DNA of 64,000 bases from Hypericum androsaemum (taxonomy: Eukaryota; Streptophyta; Magnoliopsida; Malpighiales; Hypericaceae), in the NCBI GenBank assembly GCA_963995505.1, contig OZ023197.1:3690121-3754120 (forward strand). The letters run 5' to 3'. This document shows positions 20,943-33,700 of this stretch, in pieces. The notes beneath the pieces were generated by a model. That model worked only from the letters and a program-made list of their open reading frames with translations. It did no database searches and had not been told where the DNA came from. Position numbers and translations under genes: made by a program. Numbering within the stretch: position 1 is the stretch's first letter; each line of letters opens with the position of its first letter.

Positions 20943-21921
20943 GGCCGTCTTCTCAGGCCTTGTGTTTGATTAAATACACGTAAAAATTTTATGTGTTTGA
21001 AAAATAATTTTGTTGTCCCTCTTGTTTGATTTTATTATATTTTTAAATTTTTGCTAATTTCATCTTCAAATTTTTTTCATTTTTGTCATAAAAATGACAG
21101 AAATAACCTTAAAAAATAAAAAATATATCATCTTCTTCCTCGCTCCTCTTTTTCGTCCTTGTGAACAAGAACATCAGATGAACACCAAAAACACCATCCA
21201 GAAATCAACAAAAAAATTAACCAAGAAAAAGAACATATCCCTAACATCAAATGATATCCAACAACAACAAACCAATATAACATATTTTTGGTTTTGTCTA
21301 TTTATAAAATATTTTTGGTTTACCTAACTTGTTGGGATTAATCTGTAAGTATTCACAAAAAATTCCCAAAATTGGGAAGAACCCTAATTCCCAATCGGGA
21401 AGGTTCTTCCACAATTTTCCCCTCAGAATTTTGCCAGAGAGACCCAATCAAAGATACGAGGGAGCCACACTCCGAAGCCGTTCACCATTGCGACTCACGA
21501 GGAAGCCACACTCTGGCCTCGCCGGGTTCGAGATGCTTGGCGACGGTGCTCTCAATAGATTTTGCGACTTCCCCACATTGGACAGGCCGACGAGGGTGAG
21601 CTCGGGGAGGCCGTCAGCGGGGCAATCCTCCGTACTAACGCTGCTCTTCACGAACTCGGCCTGGTCTTTTTGGTGTTCATCATGGTGTTCTTGTTCACAG
21701 GGAAGAAGAAGAGGAGCGAGAAAGAAGAAGATTTTTTATTTTTATTTTTAAAGTGTATTTCTGTTATTTTCATGACAAAAATGAAAAAATCGAAGATGAC
21801 ATCAGCCAGAGATCCAAAAGTACAATAAAATTAAATAAGATGGATAACAGGATCGTTTTTCAAACACGGAAGACTTTTGCGTGTATTTAAATAAACACGA
21901 AGAATTTGAGAATAATTTTCC
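20943..21921. mobile_element. Long-TIR element carrying a captured gene fragment (Pack-type), family B
   Basis: The right end (to 21921, AGAATAATTTTCC) and left end (from about 20943) are reverse complements for roughly 250 bp; shared blocks include GTGTTTGATTAAATACACG-like sequence and, further in, a CTCGCTCCTC...GTGAACAAGAACA block present at 21139 on the plus strand and near 21700 on the minus strand. The left outermost 20 bp are degraded. The interior (about 21430-21690) is GC-richer than its surroundings and includes an EngB-like GTPase segment. A second copy of the family is at 53716-55229. No clean TSD was found. Confidence 0.7.
21560..21667 (-). pseudogene. Fragment of an EngB/YihA-type GTP-binding protein gene inside the transposon
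   Basis: The minus strand encodes AEFVKSSVSTEDCPADGLPE followed by LTLVGLSNVGKS. This resembles the start of the G domain of plant EngB-like GTPases, in which an FVKSS..x..CP.DGLPE block leads into a GRSNVGKS P-loop; here the arginine is leucine and the residue after GKS is not the usual serine. Only about 36 codons remain, after which the sequence no longer fits the family. EngB proteins act in ribosome assembly in bacteria and organelles; this fragment can have no such function. Its place between the long TIRs suggests capture by the element. The identification rests on motif memory, not a search. Confidence 0.7.
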
Positions 21922-22678
21922 TAAGTATAAATTATGGTCGCAGTCTTTCTGGTTCTAATACAATTTTTTTTTTGAGGAAATCTGGTTATAATACAATTAG
22001 TGTCGTCTTTGCGAGGAAAACAAATATATTAGCCAAATTGGATCCAAATTTTGTCTTTAATGCCGGATTTTGTTGGTTGAGACATGGCGTACACGTATTG
22101 ATTAAAGAATATAATGATAATATTATAACTTGCAAGGGATAATTTATATAATGTATGATGAAAATGACACTCTCTAAGATTAGTAAACCCCTTAATCTTA
22201 TCCTTTTCATATAATTAAGATCCATAATTTCTCTAGTCCAACTAGTTGAACCAATAGTCACGGCCTAGTATTATAAAGAATTTTTTTATTATTAATTATA
22301 CTAAGTATTAAAATTTTCAAATAATTCTAAATATTCTTTAAATTTAATTATAAAAAATTGTTGTTTACAAGCCTCAAAATTTTAATTTAATTTCTTTTTA
22401 GTTTAACATAACTCTTAAAACTCTTTTTGTAAAAAAATTGTCAATTGAATCATTATCGATTAGTCTAACCGGATTAGTCTAACCGGGTGCATCATTTAGG
22501 CGGCTGATTGACGACTTTGATGAATATCCAATCACTCTTCAGATTTTGGTATAAAAACCAATTGTCATCTGTAGTCAGTACTGGGCGAGAATCCAACCAA
22601 AAAAATGTTGTTACAATATTCTAATTCTGAATACTATTTCTTACCCAATATTTTCTCTACTTTAAAGGCATACTGATT
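21922..22678. other. Intergenic, nothing recognised
   Basis: AT-rich sequence between two transposons. Short frames near 21906-22261 lack motifs. Confidence 0.45.
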
Positions 22679-23253
22679 TAGGGGTGAGCAAATGGACCGG
22701 ACCAGACTGATCCAATCTAAACTATAAGAACCGAGAACTATTTAAAAAAAATATGAGATCCGATCGGAACCATTTGCTCATTAGTTCTGGACCAGAACAA
22801 AATTATTTATTTGTTTGGTCCGGGTTTGGACCAAAAACCCCGAAATTTTAATAAATAAATAAAAATGAGTGCTTATAGACTTGAGAGGGACAACAAGAGA
22901 CGGTAAAGAGGCTGAGAGGAGATATGTCAATTAAGATTTGATATTTAAATTTGTTGTCTGGAGATATCGAGTACTCATAAATTAATTTTCATTGTATTGT
23001 CTGAGAAAAATATATATTGGTTGCGTGACCTTGTTATACAAGGGATTTTTTTATTCTTGTTTCAATAAATTATGGTTTGGTTTGATTCTCCATGGTTTTT
23101 TTAAAAAGATCCGAATTAAATTCGAAAACTATTTTTTGAGCAAATAAAGAACTAATCCGAACTAATTATTTTTGAATCTGGTTCGGAACTGTTAGTTTGA
23201 TTCGATCTGATCCGATCCAATTCTATAATTCTTGGTTTTTTTTCTCGCCCCTA
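22679..23253. mobile_element. hAT-like MITE, TAGGGGTGAGC family
   Basis: Ends are TAGGGGTGAGCAAA and, reversed, TAGGGGCGAGAAAA. Inside, GGACCGGACCAGA, GATCCGATCGGAACC and related motifs repeat in both orientations near the ends. Flanking octamers TACTGATT and TACCATTT agree at five of eight positions, a possible decayed TSD. No coding region. Confidence 0.65.
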
Positions 23254-23796
23254 TACCATTTCATTAATAAATCTTAGGTAATCCGAAACATTAATCAAAT
23301 CGCCCTTAAAAAAGAGAAAATAACCCAAGATTCCAGAAATTGTAGCCTGACGTGCCAATCAATCCCAACGAGAAAACCGAAACAAGACGGACAAGAAATC
23401 CTCAAAGATCAAGAAAATCCAACAAGTGTCAATTCCTCAAAGAAATATCTACGGTTCTTCTGGCTCTCGTTTAGCTAAATATTCGATGAAATTAGCCAAT
23501 CTAAGTTGAGTAGGATGATAACGGATCTTGTCTTGTTTTTCAGGAGTTAGTGGGTCAATTCCCACCCCTTGCAAAAATGACAAAATTTTATTTGGAAGGA
23601 GAACAAAATCCAATGCCGTCTAGAGTCCCAGGGTTTAGGCAAACCTGCCTAAATTTTCTTGACAAAAAAAATATTCGAAGAAATTAATTTACTAGCAAAT
23701 GAAATTGAATAAAGAATCTCTGATCAACTGGCTTCACTGCCACTCTAACAGGGGACCGGATTTGGTCTTGGAACCCAAAACTGTCGTGGACCCAAC
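23254..23796. other. Intergenic, nothing recognised
   Basis: About 540 bp with no coding or structural signal seen. Confidence 0.45.
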
Positions 23797-24138
23797 CTAT
23801 TGCATCATAACTATGCGACTCATTGTATCATAACTGAGCAAACTATTGTATCATAATAGGGCGAATCATAATATTATAACTGGGCGAACTATTGTATCAT
23901 AACTGAGCGAATTATTACATCAACTAAGCGAACCCGTGTGTGTTCTGAAAAAATTGGGACCGCTTTGGACGACCCATTGCATCATAACTGAGCGATCCAT
24001 TGTATCATAACTGAGCGAACTATTGTATCATAACTGACCAACCCAGCGCGTGTGCCACGAAAAAATTGGGACCGCTTTGGGTGACCCATTGCATCATAAC
24101 TAAGCGATCCATTGTATCATAACTGAGCGACTCATTGT
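23797..24138. repeat. 21-bp minisatellite, CATTGTATCATAACTGAGCGA
   Basis: At least ten degenerate copies of the unit are seen, with two insertions of a longer block containing AAAAAATTGGGACCGCTTTG, so there is also a higher-order repeat of about 120 bp. The array is interrupted by the MITE at 24139-24845 and ends at about 24872. Confidence 0.88.
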
Positions 24139-24845
24139 TAGGGGTGAGCTTAAAACCGAAATAAACTGCAAACTGCACCAAAAAATTAAAATCGCAAAGC
24201 TAAAGTGGTATTTTCAAACCGCACCGCTCTGCACCGCATACTTTCGGTACGGGGTTGGTTTGTATTTTGTTCACCTAGCAAAATCGCACCGCACCGCATC
24301 TATAAAATAACGTCGTTTTAATATAGGTTTAGTCTGGTTTGCTAGGCAGCAGGGAGCTTATGACATTTCTTGTTTTGTTGTTCTTACTTTCCTTTGATTG
24401 TGAGAAGGTAGAGTAAGGCGGGGGCAATGGTGCTTACCTGATTTGTTAAAGAAGGTAGACAAATATCTAAGAGCTAAATTGTTAGGACGTAGTCAACGTC
24501 TGTCGATAAATAGGGTGAGTTGGCCGGGTGGAATTTGCTGCTGGATTTTGTCGATAAATAGGGGCAATGTTGCTTACCTGTTGTGAATTTATGGGCTGGA
24601 TTTTTTGCCCAAAAATTTGATAAAATTAGTCATTTTTTTCAAATTTGGGCTTACTGAAATGGACCATGTGAACTTGGCCCAATTTGCAGTGTCAAACTCT
24701 AACCCGCACCACACCGCGACACCCCGAGCACTGCAGTTTTGTACCAAACTCCAAACATCATGGTGTGTATTTTACCAAATTAAAAATTGCGGTGCGGTGT
24801 CAAATTGCACACCGGCACAGCAAAACCGCACCGAACTCACTCCTT
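24139..24845. mobile_element. hAT-type MITE inserted in the minisatellite
   Basis: Left end TAGGGGTGAGCTTAAAACCG; right end reversed AAGGAGTGAGTTCGGTGCGG. Flanks are CTCATTGT (24131-24138) and CCCATTGT (24846-24853), matching at seven of eight, although the minisatellite itself contains CATTGT. Both halves are rich in GCACCGC / GCGGTGC motifs. A 103-codon frame at 24605-24916 crosses the element edge and is not a gene. Confidence 0.72.
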
Positions 24846-24873
24846 CCCATTGTATCATAACTGACCAACCCAG

Positions 24874-27800
24874 TACCTATTCCAAGACGATCCTGGACAA
24901 AAATACATGTCCATGACTAAATCCGGTGCCCTATAACAGTGATAAGATATTTTTTGTTTAAATTTTGACTTCTACCCTGCCATGCCAACCAATTTTCTAA
25001 ACAATTTAGTTAATTTCTTAATTAAAAATTATCCATTACCGTTTAACTGTTGGCGTAATAGAAAACCTCTTCCACCCACCGACCACGGACTTCTGAAAAA
25101 ACCAAGGGCTTTATTTTTTTTCCTTCTGTTTTGAGTTCAAAAAAATAAAAAATTTAAAATACGTAACAATTTACGAAAAACTTTATGATACTTAATCTAA
25201 TAATAATGAGTACTTAAAGTATAGAATACTGTTATTAATGGAAAATATTGTCAAAAAATTTTAGATTAAATAATTGTGCTTCATGCCATGATAAATTAAA
25301 TTAATTACATTCTTTGTACCGATTTTTATTTTTAAAAACTTAGTTCGTCCCATGTATCAGAAGAAGATTCATGGTGACAAAAAAACAGAAAATTCACAAA
25401 ATTCATAAAATACCTAATAAAATTAGTGATAGGTGATTTTCAAAAACATAATTTGTTTTCTAGGTATAGAGGAAACCTCTTTAGCTTGTAATTCAAAACT
25501 GTCTTAACTAAAAAAATGAGTACCTAAACTTTAAATCTTATAATTAGATAATAATGCATAATATTCTAACATACTAATCAATCTCCTTTCGTTTTCTTAG
25601 TGGAAAACTAATCTCCTTTTCTTGTGAACATTCACAGTTATTCCATTATGATAACATCATTATTCAACTTTTTATACCATACATATCAAATTTTACCAGA
25701 CACCTAAATTCTCCATAATTTTTCATCAAACGTTGCATCATTTTAATAGATTTTTTTAATTATTTCTCTCTCCACTCAAAAAAGAAAATTAACTTAAACT
25801 ATCCTAGAATCAAAGTAATTATTTAATATAATTTTTTGTGACAATCTTAGTATAAGATTTTAAACCTTAAATACTTATTACACTAGATTATATGAAGTGA
25901 CGTCATTAGAGCGTTTGGCCAGTTAGTCCGCTTCTCTATTTGTTACCTTAAGTATACACTAATGTGCAAAAGTTAATAGACAAAAGGAGTGTATTGATCT
26001 ACAAAGCTCGAAGCCCTAGAATCTAGTCCACTGTAGTTGTCTTGTTGGTGAGAAAGTGCACCATATTCTTGCGTTCTGATAGTCCTGTGAAAATAATAAT
26101 CGTCTCATTTCATGGTTGTGAGAAAATCAAATAAAAATAGAATGTCATGTAAAAAGAAAAGGATTTTTTTTTCCGTAGACATGCTATTTCACTGGGGGTA
26201 AGAATTTGATAATTCAGCCGTATTTCTCTATGTTCATCAGGAATGAGACGATTCAAAAAAATTAAGCAAATTTTGAAAATACAATTTAAAGATCAGGATG
26301 GGTTTTTATTGCCGACCCAATTATAGAGCCCTCGATCACTCTGTGGTTTTGATCGTGGAAATGGCAAATTTTGTTGTGATGGGTAAATCAAATCGAAGTT
26401 CAATCTATTGACGAGATTGCACACAAGTACAAATCGATTTCAATGGATGGCCGCATCCACTTTTTCGTATATAATTGTCGTGCAGAGGTATCTTTTATTA
26501 AAATGAAAATTTATTTTTGAATAACTAAATAAAAATTTCATATATGCACCATCAGGAAAATGTATTAGGAAACATAAAATTTTAATTTTTAATTTGAATA
26601 TAAAATATTCTTAACATTCTAACAGCTTTATACTTATCCCCGAGTTAAACTAATAAACAATAATCAAAGTTTGGTAGGTAGGATTACCTCGTTTTTTAGG
26701 TGTCGGTGGGTCACATCTCTTATAAAAATAAAAGTTTTGTTAGGAAAAAAATAAAACTTAATACCGTTTACTTTTTTTTTAGAAAGATACCATTAAAATT
26801 TTTGGAACCCGTCTAATTTTTTCCATAAAAAACCGGTAAACAATAAAAACAAAAGAATCCGAATATCAAAAAGGGCATCCCTCCTCCGTGAAGGGACAAG
26901 CAGGAGTCACATGGAGAACATGGGCTAAACATGGAAATTGAAATCCCTTTGGAGTGGTCCCCGAAACTAATTCTTTCTTACCGTCTGGTCCCAAATATCG
27001 CACACGTGCCGATCGGCTCTACTGGAGCTTTCGTGTCTCTCGTAGCCGGGACCAAAAGTCCTCGACACCTTTACCGGTCAATCGTCAACCCCCGTCGCGC
27101 CGCTATCACGAGGCTGGGAATCGGATGCCTTCACGTGTGGTAAGAAGAGCTAAATTAGTTCTACCGCAAAAGAATTTTATTGAAGTCGATGGTCGCAAAA
27201 TTTATTTAAAGTAGTAGTAATCATAATAACGAACGAGAGACCTTTAATTAGGAGGTTGAGTTACGCTATTTAATATAAAATTGTGTTTTATTTTATTTAT
27301 ATATCGAGGTTTGTCCCTCCATTTAAAAAAATAAATTGGATGAGGCTTTAAAAAAATATTATAATGTTGGTACTGATTATATATTTTTTAATTTATGAAA
27401 TATTCTATATAATTTTATTTTTTCCTCTTTTAAATTTTATTAGTTAAAAATTGCCGTTTGATATAAAGAGAAATTACTCATCGGGTTTGCCAATGATTTG
27501 GAGTAACAAATTTTGGAATTTATACAAATGTGTTACTCCTGAACTTGAAGGTGATGTCTTACAATCCTGAACTAGTTTTTGATGTAAAATATGATGGTAC
27601 TCTTGAGAGGTTTCGAAATTGAATTTTTTTGGGTTATTAGATGGATATTATTTAAATAAATAACCTTGATTGTTATATCCCTTGATAAAACTGTTTATGG
27701 ATGACAAATTGACGCAGATCTGGTCTACCTACATTTTAGGTCTCACAAGTCTATTGTGCACTTGTAGATTGCCAGGTAAATACCATCGAAGAGCCAAAAG

Positions 27801-28150
27801 ATGGATGCACGGTGGTCGGATAATTACTATAGGAAGAACACAACCAAGGAAACCATAAATTCTCAACAGCAACAAAAAAAGAAAATCATGAAATATTTTT
27901 TTATAATTAAAGTATTGTATTCCACAACTAGAATTCCCGAAAAGGGTTACACCAAGGATACAAAAGTATTATATCAAGGGTGACAAATAGAGTCAAACAA
28001 TATACACCATATTGAAGGGTGCTATTTGAAAACATCACAAAAGTAACGCTAAAGATATATCTAACCAAAAGTGCCCACAGTCATACAAAAAATGACATGA
28101 ATATACATCAAACGCCGACAATGTATGTCCCTCAACTCAGCTAAAGGCTC
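24874..28150. other. 3.3 kb of intergenic DNA, nothing recognised
   Basis: Very AT-rich apart from a GC-richer patch at about 26930-27180, where overlapping frames of 70 and 86 codons show no family motif. I see no transposon ends, RNA gene or repeat array here. Confidence 0.45.
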
Positions 28151-28159
28151 AATTGCAAT

Positions 28160-28600
28160 CGTTTCCGAACGCCGGAGAGATGGGGATTTTTTGCCCTATA
28201 TGTGGTGACTTGGATGAGTCACATGACCAATAATTTTTGCATTGCACGATAATTTGGAGAATTTGGAATTTCTTTATCAATAAGTTGGGCATTCAATGGT
28301 GTATGGGGCCATCAATTTCCTCGACACTAGGACAATTGATGTTTTTGACTAGAGGTTTTTTTTTGCGGAAAATATTTTTGACTAGAGGTTGTATGCACGC
28401 AAATGTCGGACTAACAATTTTTGTATCTGCCATGTGGGGAACATGGCTACTTCACAAAAAGGCATTTTTTGATGATGTAAATTTTTAACATAATTTTTTT
28501 GCGTTCCATAATCTTCCATGTTCAATAATGAATTGTCTGGTTTGATTCGGCGATCATTCAGAATCACGACCTTCTAGTATTTTTGGAGACAGTGGTGATG
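28160..28600 (+). pseudogene. L1-type LINE relic: zinc-binding RT-associated (zf-RVT) region
   Basis: Plus-strand reading gives ICPICGDLDESHDQ, a stop, FLHCTIIWRIWNFF and then HANVGLTIFVSAMWGTWLL. This is the CPxC...ES..H.FLHC...IW motif order of the zf-RVT segment that follows reverse transcriptase in plant L1 elements. It is short, contains stop codons and has no RT or RNase H next to it. Confidence 0.72.
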
Positions 28601-29177
28601 ATGAGGTGGTTTTAGGGCAGGAACCCTCATTTTTAACAAAGGTGGGCATTTTGATTTTGGCCGGTATACATTGGCGGTAATGGACATTGCAGGGGGTGGT
28701 GTTTTACAATATGAAATTAATTTTAACGATATTAACGTTAAAATAAAAAAAAATTTATTCGAGTACTCTTTTGGTACTGTGATTTATTCTGATTGGATTT
28801 TATCGCGGTAATTTTGACGAAATCGACGATCCTAACTTTGCAAGTGAAATTTTCATACTAAGTAGGATGTAAATATTACTATTGATAAAATTTTACTTAT
28901 GAAAAAAAATGTACCAAATCACATACATTAATTATATCTTAAATTACAAATTTTTCTTGATTTGTTTCTTTCCTCACAAGACTTCTACTCGTCAAATTTA
29001 TTGAACATGCAATTATGTGCATCAACCTACTAAGTTGTTATCTTTGCACGTCTCTCTTATCTTTTGAGAGGATACACTCCATTCAAGCTGTTTACCTGAG
29101 ACTGTCCTCTGTAAGTCCTGACACAAAATTAAAATTTGAACTCTTCTAGAATGATATTTTACTGATGACTCGAACTC
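28601..29177. other. Intergenic, nothing recognised
   Basis: AT-rich flank of the Mutator-like element. Confidence 0.45.
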
Positions 29178-29185
29178 TCAGAATG
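29178..29185. repeat. Target-site duplication TCAGAATG (left)
   Basis: TCAGAATG precedes GGGTTTTTACC and is repeated after the mirrored end at 38492-38499. Shifting the element edge by one base makes it the 9-mer CTCAGAATG, the usual MULE length. Confidence 0.88.
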
Positions 29186-29555
29186 GGGTTTTTACCTAAT
29201 ATGGTATTACTATTCATGTATAATAACCGATATGGTGTTACTATTTAAAAATTTCTGAAAATGGTGTTTATTTCGGAGGTCGAAATATTTTTTCGACCTG
29301 GGGACCGTAGGTCGAAAAAATAAGTCGAAACCGTTTTTCGATTTGGTCTCAGGTCGAAAAATATTTTTGACCTAGGGACCAAATCGAAAAAAAAATCGAT
29401 CTAGGGATCCAGATCGAAATTTTCCTTCGACTTAGGTAGATGGCCTTATCCAAAAAAAATCTGGGAAAGTTGATTTCGTTGGATTTTTGTTTCCGGATAG
29501 GGGACAAGTCGAAAATAATTTTTGATCTGGGGTTACCCAGATCGAAAAAAAATTT
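29186..29555 (+). repeat. Left long TIR of the MULE
   Basis: About 370 bp, reverse complement of about 38120-38491. It is composed largely of AGGTCGAAAAA / TTTTTCGACCT motifs, which give it internal fold-back structure. The inner boundary is approximate. Confidence 0.8.
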
Positions 29556-29631
29556 CTATAAATTTCGACCTCGCCCGCAATCCGCCATTATACCCCAAAA
29601 AATTTCGACCACCGCAGCTCGTCAACTGCCG

Positions 29632-29752
29632 TCCATCCTCGTCTCCGTCGTCCGTCCGTCCTCGTCGCCGGCCGTCCTCGTCTCCATCGTCCGTCCGTCC
29701 CCGTCGCTGACTGTCCTCATCTCCGTCGTCCGGCCGTCCTCGTCTCTGTCGT
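29632..29752. repeat. GTCCGTCCGTCCTCGTC minisatellite
   Basis: About four copies of a 30-bp CT/CG-rich unit just inside the left TIR. It keeps a serine/valine/arginine-rich frame open that is not a gene. Confidence 0.75.
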
Positions 29753-29929
29753 TGAATGGTATAATTAATTATGTGGGGTACATTTGGATAATATATTATT
29801 TAAATGTGTTAAATTAAAATAATTTTGTTTAGTTATTAGATTTAAGTATGGTATGAATTATGAGATTTAAGTTTGTTAATTACAATAATTTGTTGATTAC
29901 ATGTTATGAGTTAATAGTTTTAATTAATT

Positions 29930-30560
29930 TTTTTGAATTAAATTAGACCGTTAGATTTAGTATATAATTAGACCGTTGGATTTAGTATATAATTGGACCG
30001 TTGTATTTTATGATATAATTGGATCGTTAGATTTAAGTTTGTAAATTAATATAATTTTCTGATTAATTCTTAGGTTAATATAATTTTTGGATTCGAATTG
30101 GACCATGTGAGTTTATAGCATGGTTTTAAAAATGCTGGTCAACCAATGGTCCGACCGGATGGACAACGAATTGGGCACAAGAGCGAGTCATTTTATCACT
30201 TTTTGTACTTAACGGACCAACTTTTTTGTTGTATGGAAATTAAGTCTATTTGAAATAGTATATATATTATTTAAAAAGTTAAAAATTTTGGTTTTGGTCA
30301 GACCAATGGTCCGACCGGCCCAAAACTGTAGAACTTCTGGGTCGAGCTCCGGGCCGTGTTTTAAAACCATGATTAATAGTATTAAGTAATTTTATAATTT
30401 AATTAGACCGTTAGATTTAAGTGTGTTAATTAATATAACTTTTAGAATAAATATTGTGAGTTAATAGTTGTAATTTATTTTAGGATATAATTGGACCATT
30501 GAATTTTAGGAGCTAATTGGACCATTGAATTTAAGTTTGTTATTTATTATAACTCTTTGA
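29930..30560. repeat. Dispersed AATTGGACCGTTAGATTTA-type repeats in the MULE left arm
   Basis: Eight or so copies of a short unit (AATTRGACCRTTRGATTT, spaced 25-90 bp) occur upstream of the PMD gene, on either side of the MITE at 30119-30371. Confidence 0.7.
30119..30371. mobile_element. hAT-like MITE, CATGGTTTTAAAA family
   Basis: Ends CATGGTTTTAAAA and TTTTAAAACCATG mirror each other, with GGTCCGACCGG motifs at both sides. Flanking octamers GTTTATAG and ATTAATAG agree at six of eight. A related element with a better TSD is at 55448-55862. Confidence 0.68.
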
Positions 30561-30757
30561 TTACAGATTCTGAGTTAATAGTGTTAATTAATTTTAGGAT
30601 TTAACTTTCTGTGTGTTAAATAAATATCTAAATTATATTTTGTTTAAATTTATTAATAAATTAATAAAGAATTATAATATACTTTTGTATTCTTATCGTG
30701 TTAATTACAAAATTATGATTCATTCTTTTGATGAGTTTGTTGTTAGAGAATTTAAAT

Positions 30758-33700
30758 ATGGCTTCACAGTCAGACATATCATGTTACTTGGGAAATGGAG
30801 GACCGATAGATGACAGTTTGTTACGTTACCAAAATGTGCACCGTTCACAACTCGTTTGGAATCGTGAGGTACGTAATTAAAAGTAACGAATATTATATTC
30901 AATATTTTGTTAATAATATATTTTTAATATTTTTGATTGGTTATTTTGTGTAGGTTGAGAACCAAACTCCAAATAACAAGCCGTTGAGCTTCCGTCGTCG
31001 CAGGTTGCTCACAGTGGGTGTCAGTAACCTGAAATTCATAGAGTATATGAAGGCCGTGAAAGGAAGGATTTTCACCCCTCTTTGCAATAATGAGTAAGTA
31101 AGGGATTGTCGTCCCACAAGGACTAAGCTAGGCCGCAAACTCGACTCTACCACTAGTTTAGGACTATAAGAAATGGAGGTGTCAATAACAAACACAATAT
31201 ACTACTTGAAATAAAATTACAACTAGACAAGGCGAAGGTTTAAACACTTAAAACAAGAGTGAGCTTGGTACCAATGACAACCTAAATAACCAAATGGCTT
31301 ATGGGGTTTATAAAGTTCATGATATGGTCCGGATGTTTCGAAGGCAACTAATCAACGCTCTCGCGACAAATTAGTCTAAATTGATTCTTAACTAGACTTA
31401 GATGAACTAATCACGCTCTCGTGACAAATTAGCCATCTAATCTAACTAAACACCAACTATAATCACCATCCTTTGGACAACTAGTCACCTAAGGTGATCT
31501 CTCATCAATAGGTTTCTACTCAACTAGTTAAATGGTCTGTTAATCCTAACCCCTCTCGGCGATTAACATTAACTTAGTTCATAATCAAGGTGATCAATCT
31601 AGATCAAGCATTAAGCTCATTAACTAGTACACATACCTAGGCATATTAACCCCCTAAACTATTGGCTAAGTAGGTGCCATCAAGGCACCAAACTCACTAA
31701 TCAACTACTCACACATATTCACCAAACAACTCAACACATCCATTGAACAAAGCAAGCAAAGCAAGAACATTAAAAGAGAGAGTAAGAGAAAGCTCAAGAT
31801 GGTCTTCAAGCATCCAATATTCTTCCTTCAAGTTCCCTACACAAGATTCAACAATGGCTTCCTAGATCAAACAATGGAGAGCCAAGCTATTTCTCCAAAG
31901 AAGAGAAAGTTAGTGGAGGAGTTGGTGAGTATTTTTAGCAAAATATCTCCCATCCTAAAGGAAAGCCAAGCAAAGGCTTTTATACAAGAATTTTCCCCCC
32001 AAAATGTGTAAGCCACGAAATTACAATTAAAGCCCAAAATGGGCCCAAAACAAGCCTTCAAATTCGGCCCACTTGTGATGAAATCTTGACAGAATTGGAC
32101 CACGACATTGAATCCAGCGTTCTCCCCTCTTAGACTCCGAATTTGAAGAAGATTATTAGAGACACAGTTGTAGCCCCGGATGTCTTCTTTCCAGAGCCAT
32201 CTCACTCGTCTCCATCGGACTTCGGATGAGAAAGTTATCAGCATTGGAGTCACAAGAGGTCCACCTCGCCCACGTCTTCGAGGTCTCGATTAAGCGTCCT
32301 TCCTCCTGGCAAATCAAATCGCATATGATGACCCAAGGTGACTTCACTTCCTCCACTTCACCTCACCAAATCTCCTAGCATGAAGAAAACACAACAAAAA
32401 CATAAGACTACACTAAAACAAACAATGCACGATAAATGACATTACGACAATGAAGAACAAACAAAAGCAATAGAAACAACGGTAAAACTACTCTAAAATA
32501 AACACAAAAGATGAGTGTTTCCACACTCATCAGGCCGCCAGTTTTTGGGATGTTTGGTGCATTGGCGATGTTGTAATCGATACTGCACTAGTTACCGCTC
32601 TGGTGGAGCGATGGCGGCCTGAGACACACACTTTTCACATGCCTGAGGGGGAGATGACCATTACTCTCCAAGATATGTCTGTGTTGCTGGGGCTTCCTAT
32701 CGATAGAAATCCAGCCACGAGACCACAAACACCTCCCCAGTGGAAAAATTTGTGTTACGGTCTCTTCGGCATCAGCCCACGGGATAGTCCAGAATTTGTC
32801 AACGGCAATCGAATTTTGATTGAGTGGTTTGATGAAAACTTGACACCTATGAATATCCCAGACGATGCTGATGATGAGCTCGTTCAGCGATATGTTCGAG
32901 CAAACATAATGCGACTTATCAGATGTACGCTGTTTCCGGAGTCCGCAGATCGAATGGTCCACGTGGGATGGTTGCCACTTCTTGTTGATGTTGAGCCAAT
33001 TGGCACATATAGTTGGGGTAGTGCATGTTTGGCGCACGTGTACCACCAGTTATGCAAAGCTACTAGCCCAGATGCGAGAATAATTTGCGGGGCTATGTAA
33101 CTGATTTACATGTGGGCTTATGAAAGGATCATCCCAACTCGCCCAATTTACCGTGAGCCTCGGGAGCAAGGTGATGATGAGGCACTCGGCTTCAGGTACT
33201 CGTACTATTATTTAATACTATTTACAATCGAGTAATGTATTTTACATTATTATCAAATGCATAATGAATAAATTTTGCAGGTGGACTAGCACTATAGATA
33301 GAGGTCAGACCCAAAAAATGACCAACGTGTCCTACTACCGCCGCATGCTCGACGAGTTAAAAATGCACGATGTAAGTAACTTTTGTTAATTGACATTAGC
33401 AAATTTTACTTATTTAGAAATATTTGAGGAAAAAATTATTTGATGAGCTTGTTTGCGTGTTCGTATTATAGGTGGTTTGGATGCCGTACACTCCTGATAT
33501 CATTGCTAAGTTGCCGCAATTATGTCATAGAGATCAAGCTTTGTGATTGGCACGAGTTCCGTTGATATGCTTTCTTCATGTGGAGTGGCATTATCCTGAC
33601 CCGGTGCTACGACAATTTGGAATGATGCAGCATATTCCGGCAGCACCTGAAAACGATGAGGGGACACATAGTAGTGCAGACCGTCGTAATCAAACTGACC

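Noticed and set aside
26931..27214. Overlapping 70- and 86-codon frames in a GC-richer patch
   Set aside because: Composition is arginine/proline-rich without any motif, and no splice or promoter context supports a gene.
29440..29817. A 125-codon Ser/Val/Arg-rich frame
   Set aside because: It crosses the TIR and the CGTCCTCGTC minisatellite of the MULE and is low complexity.
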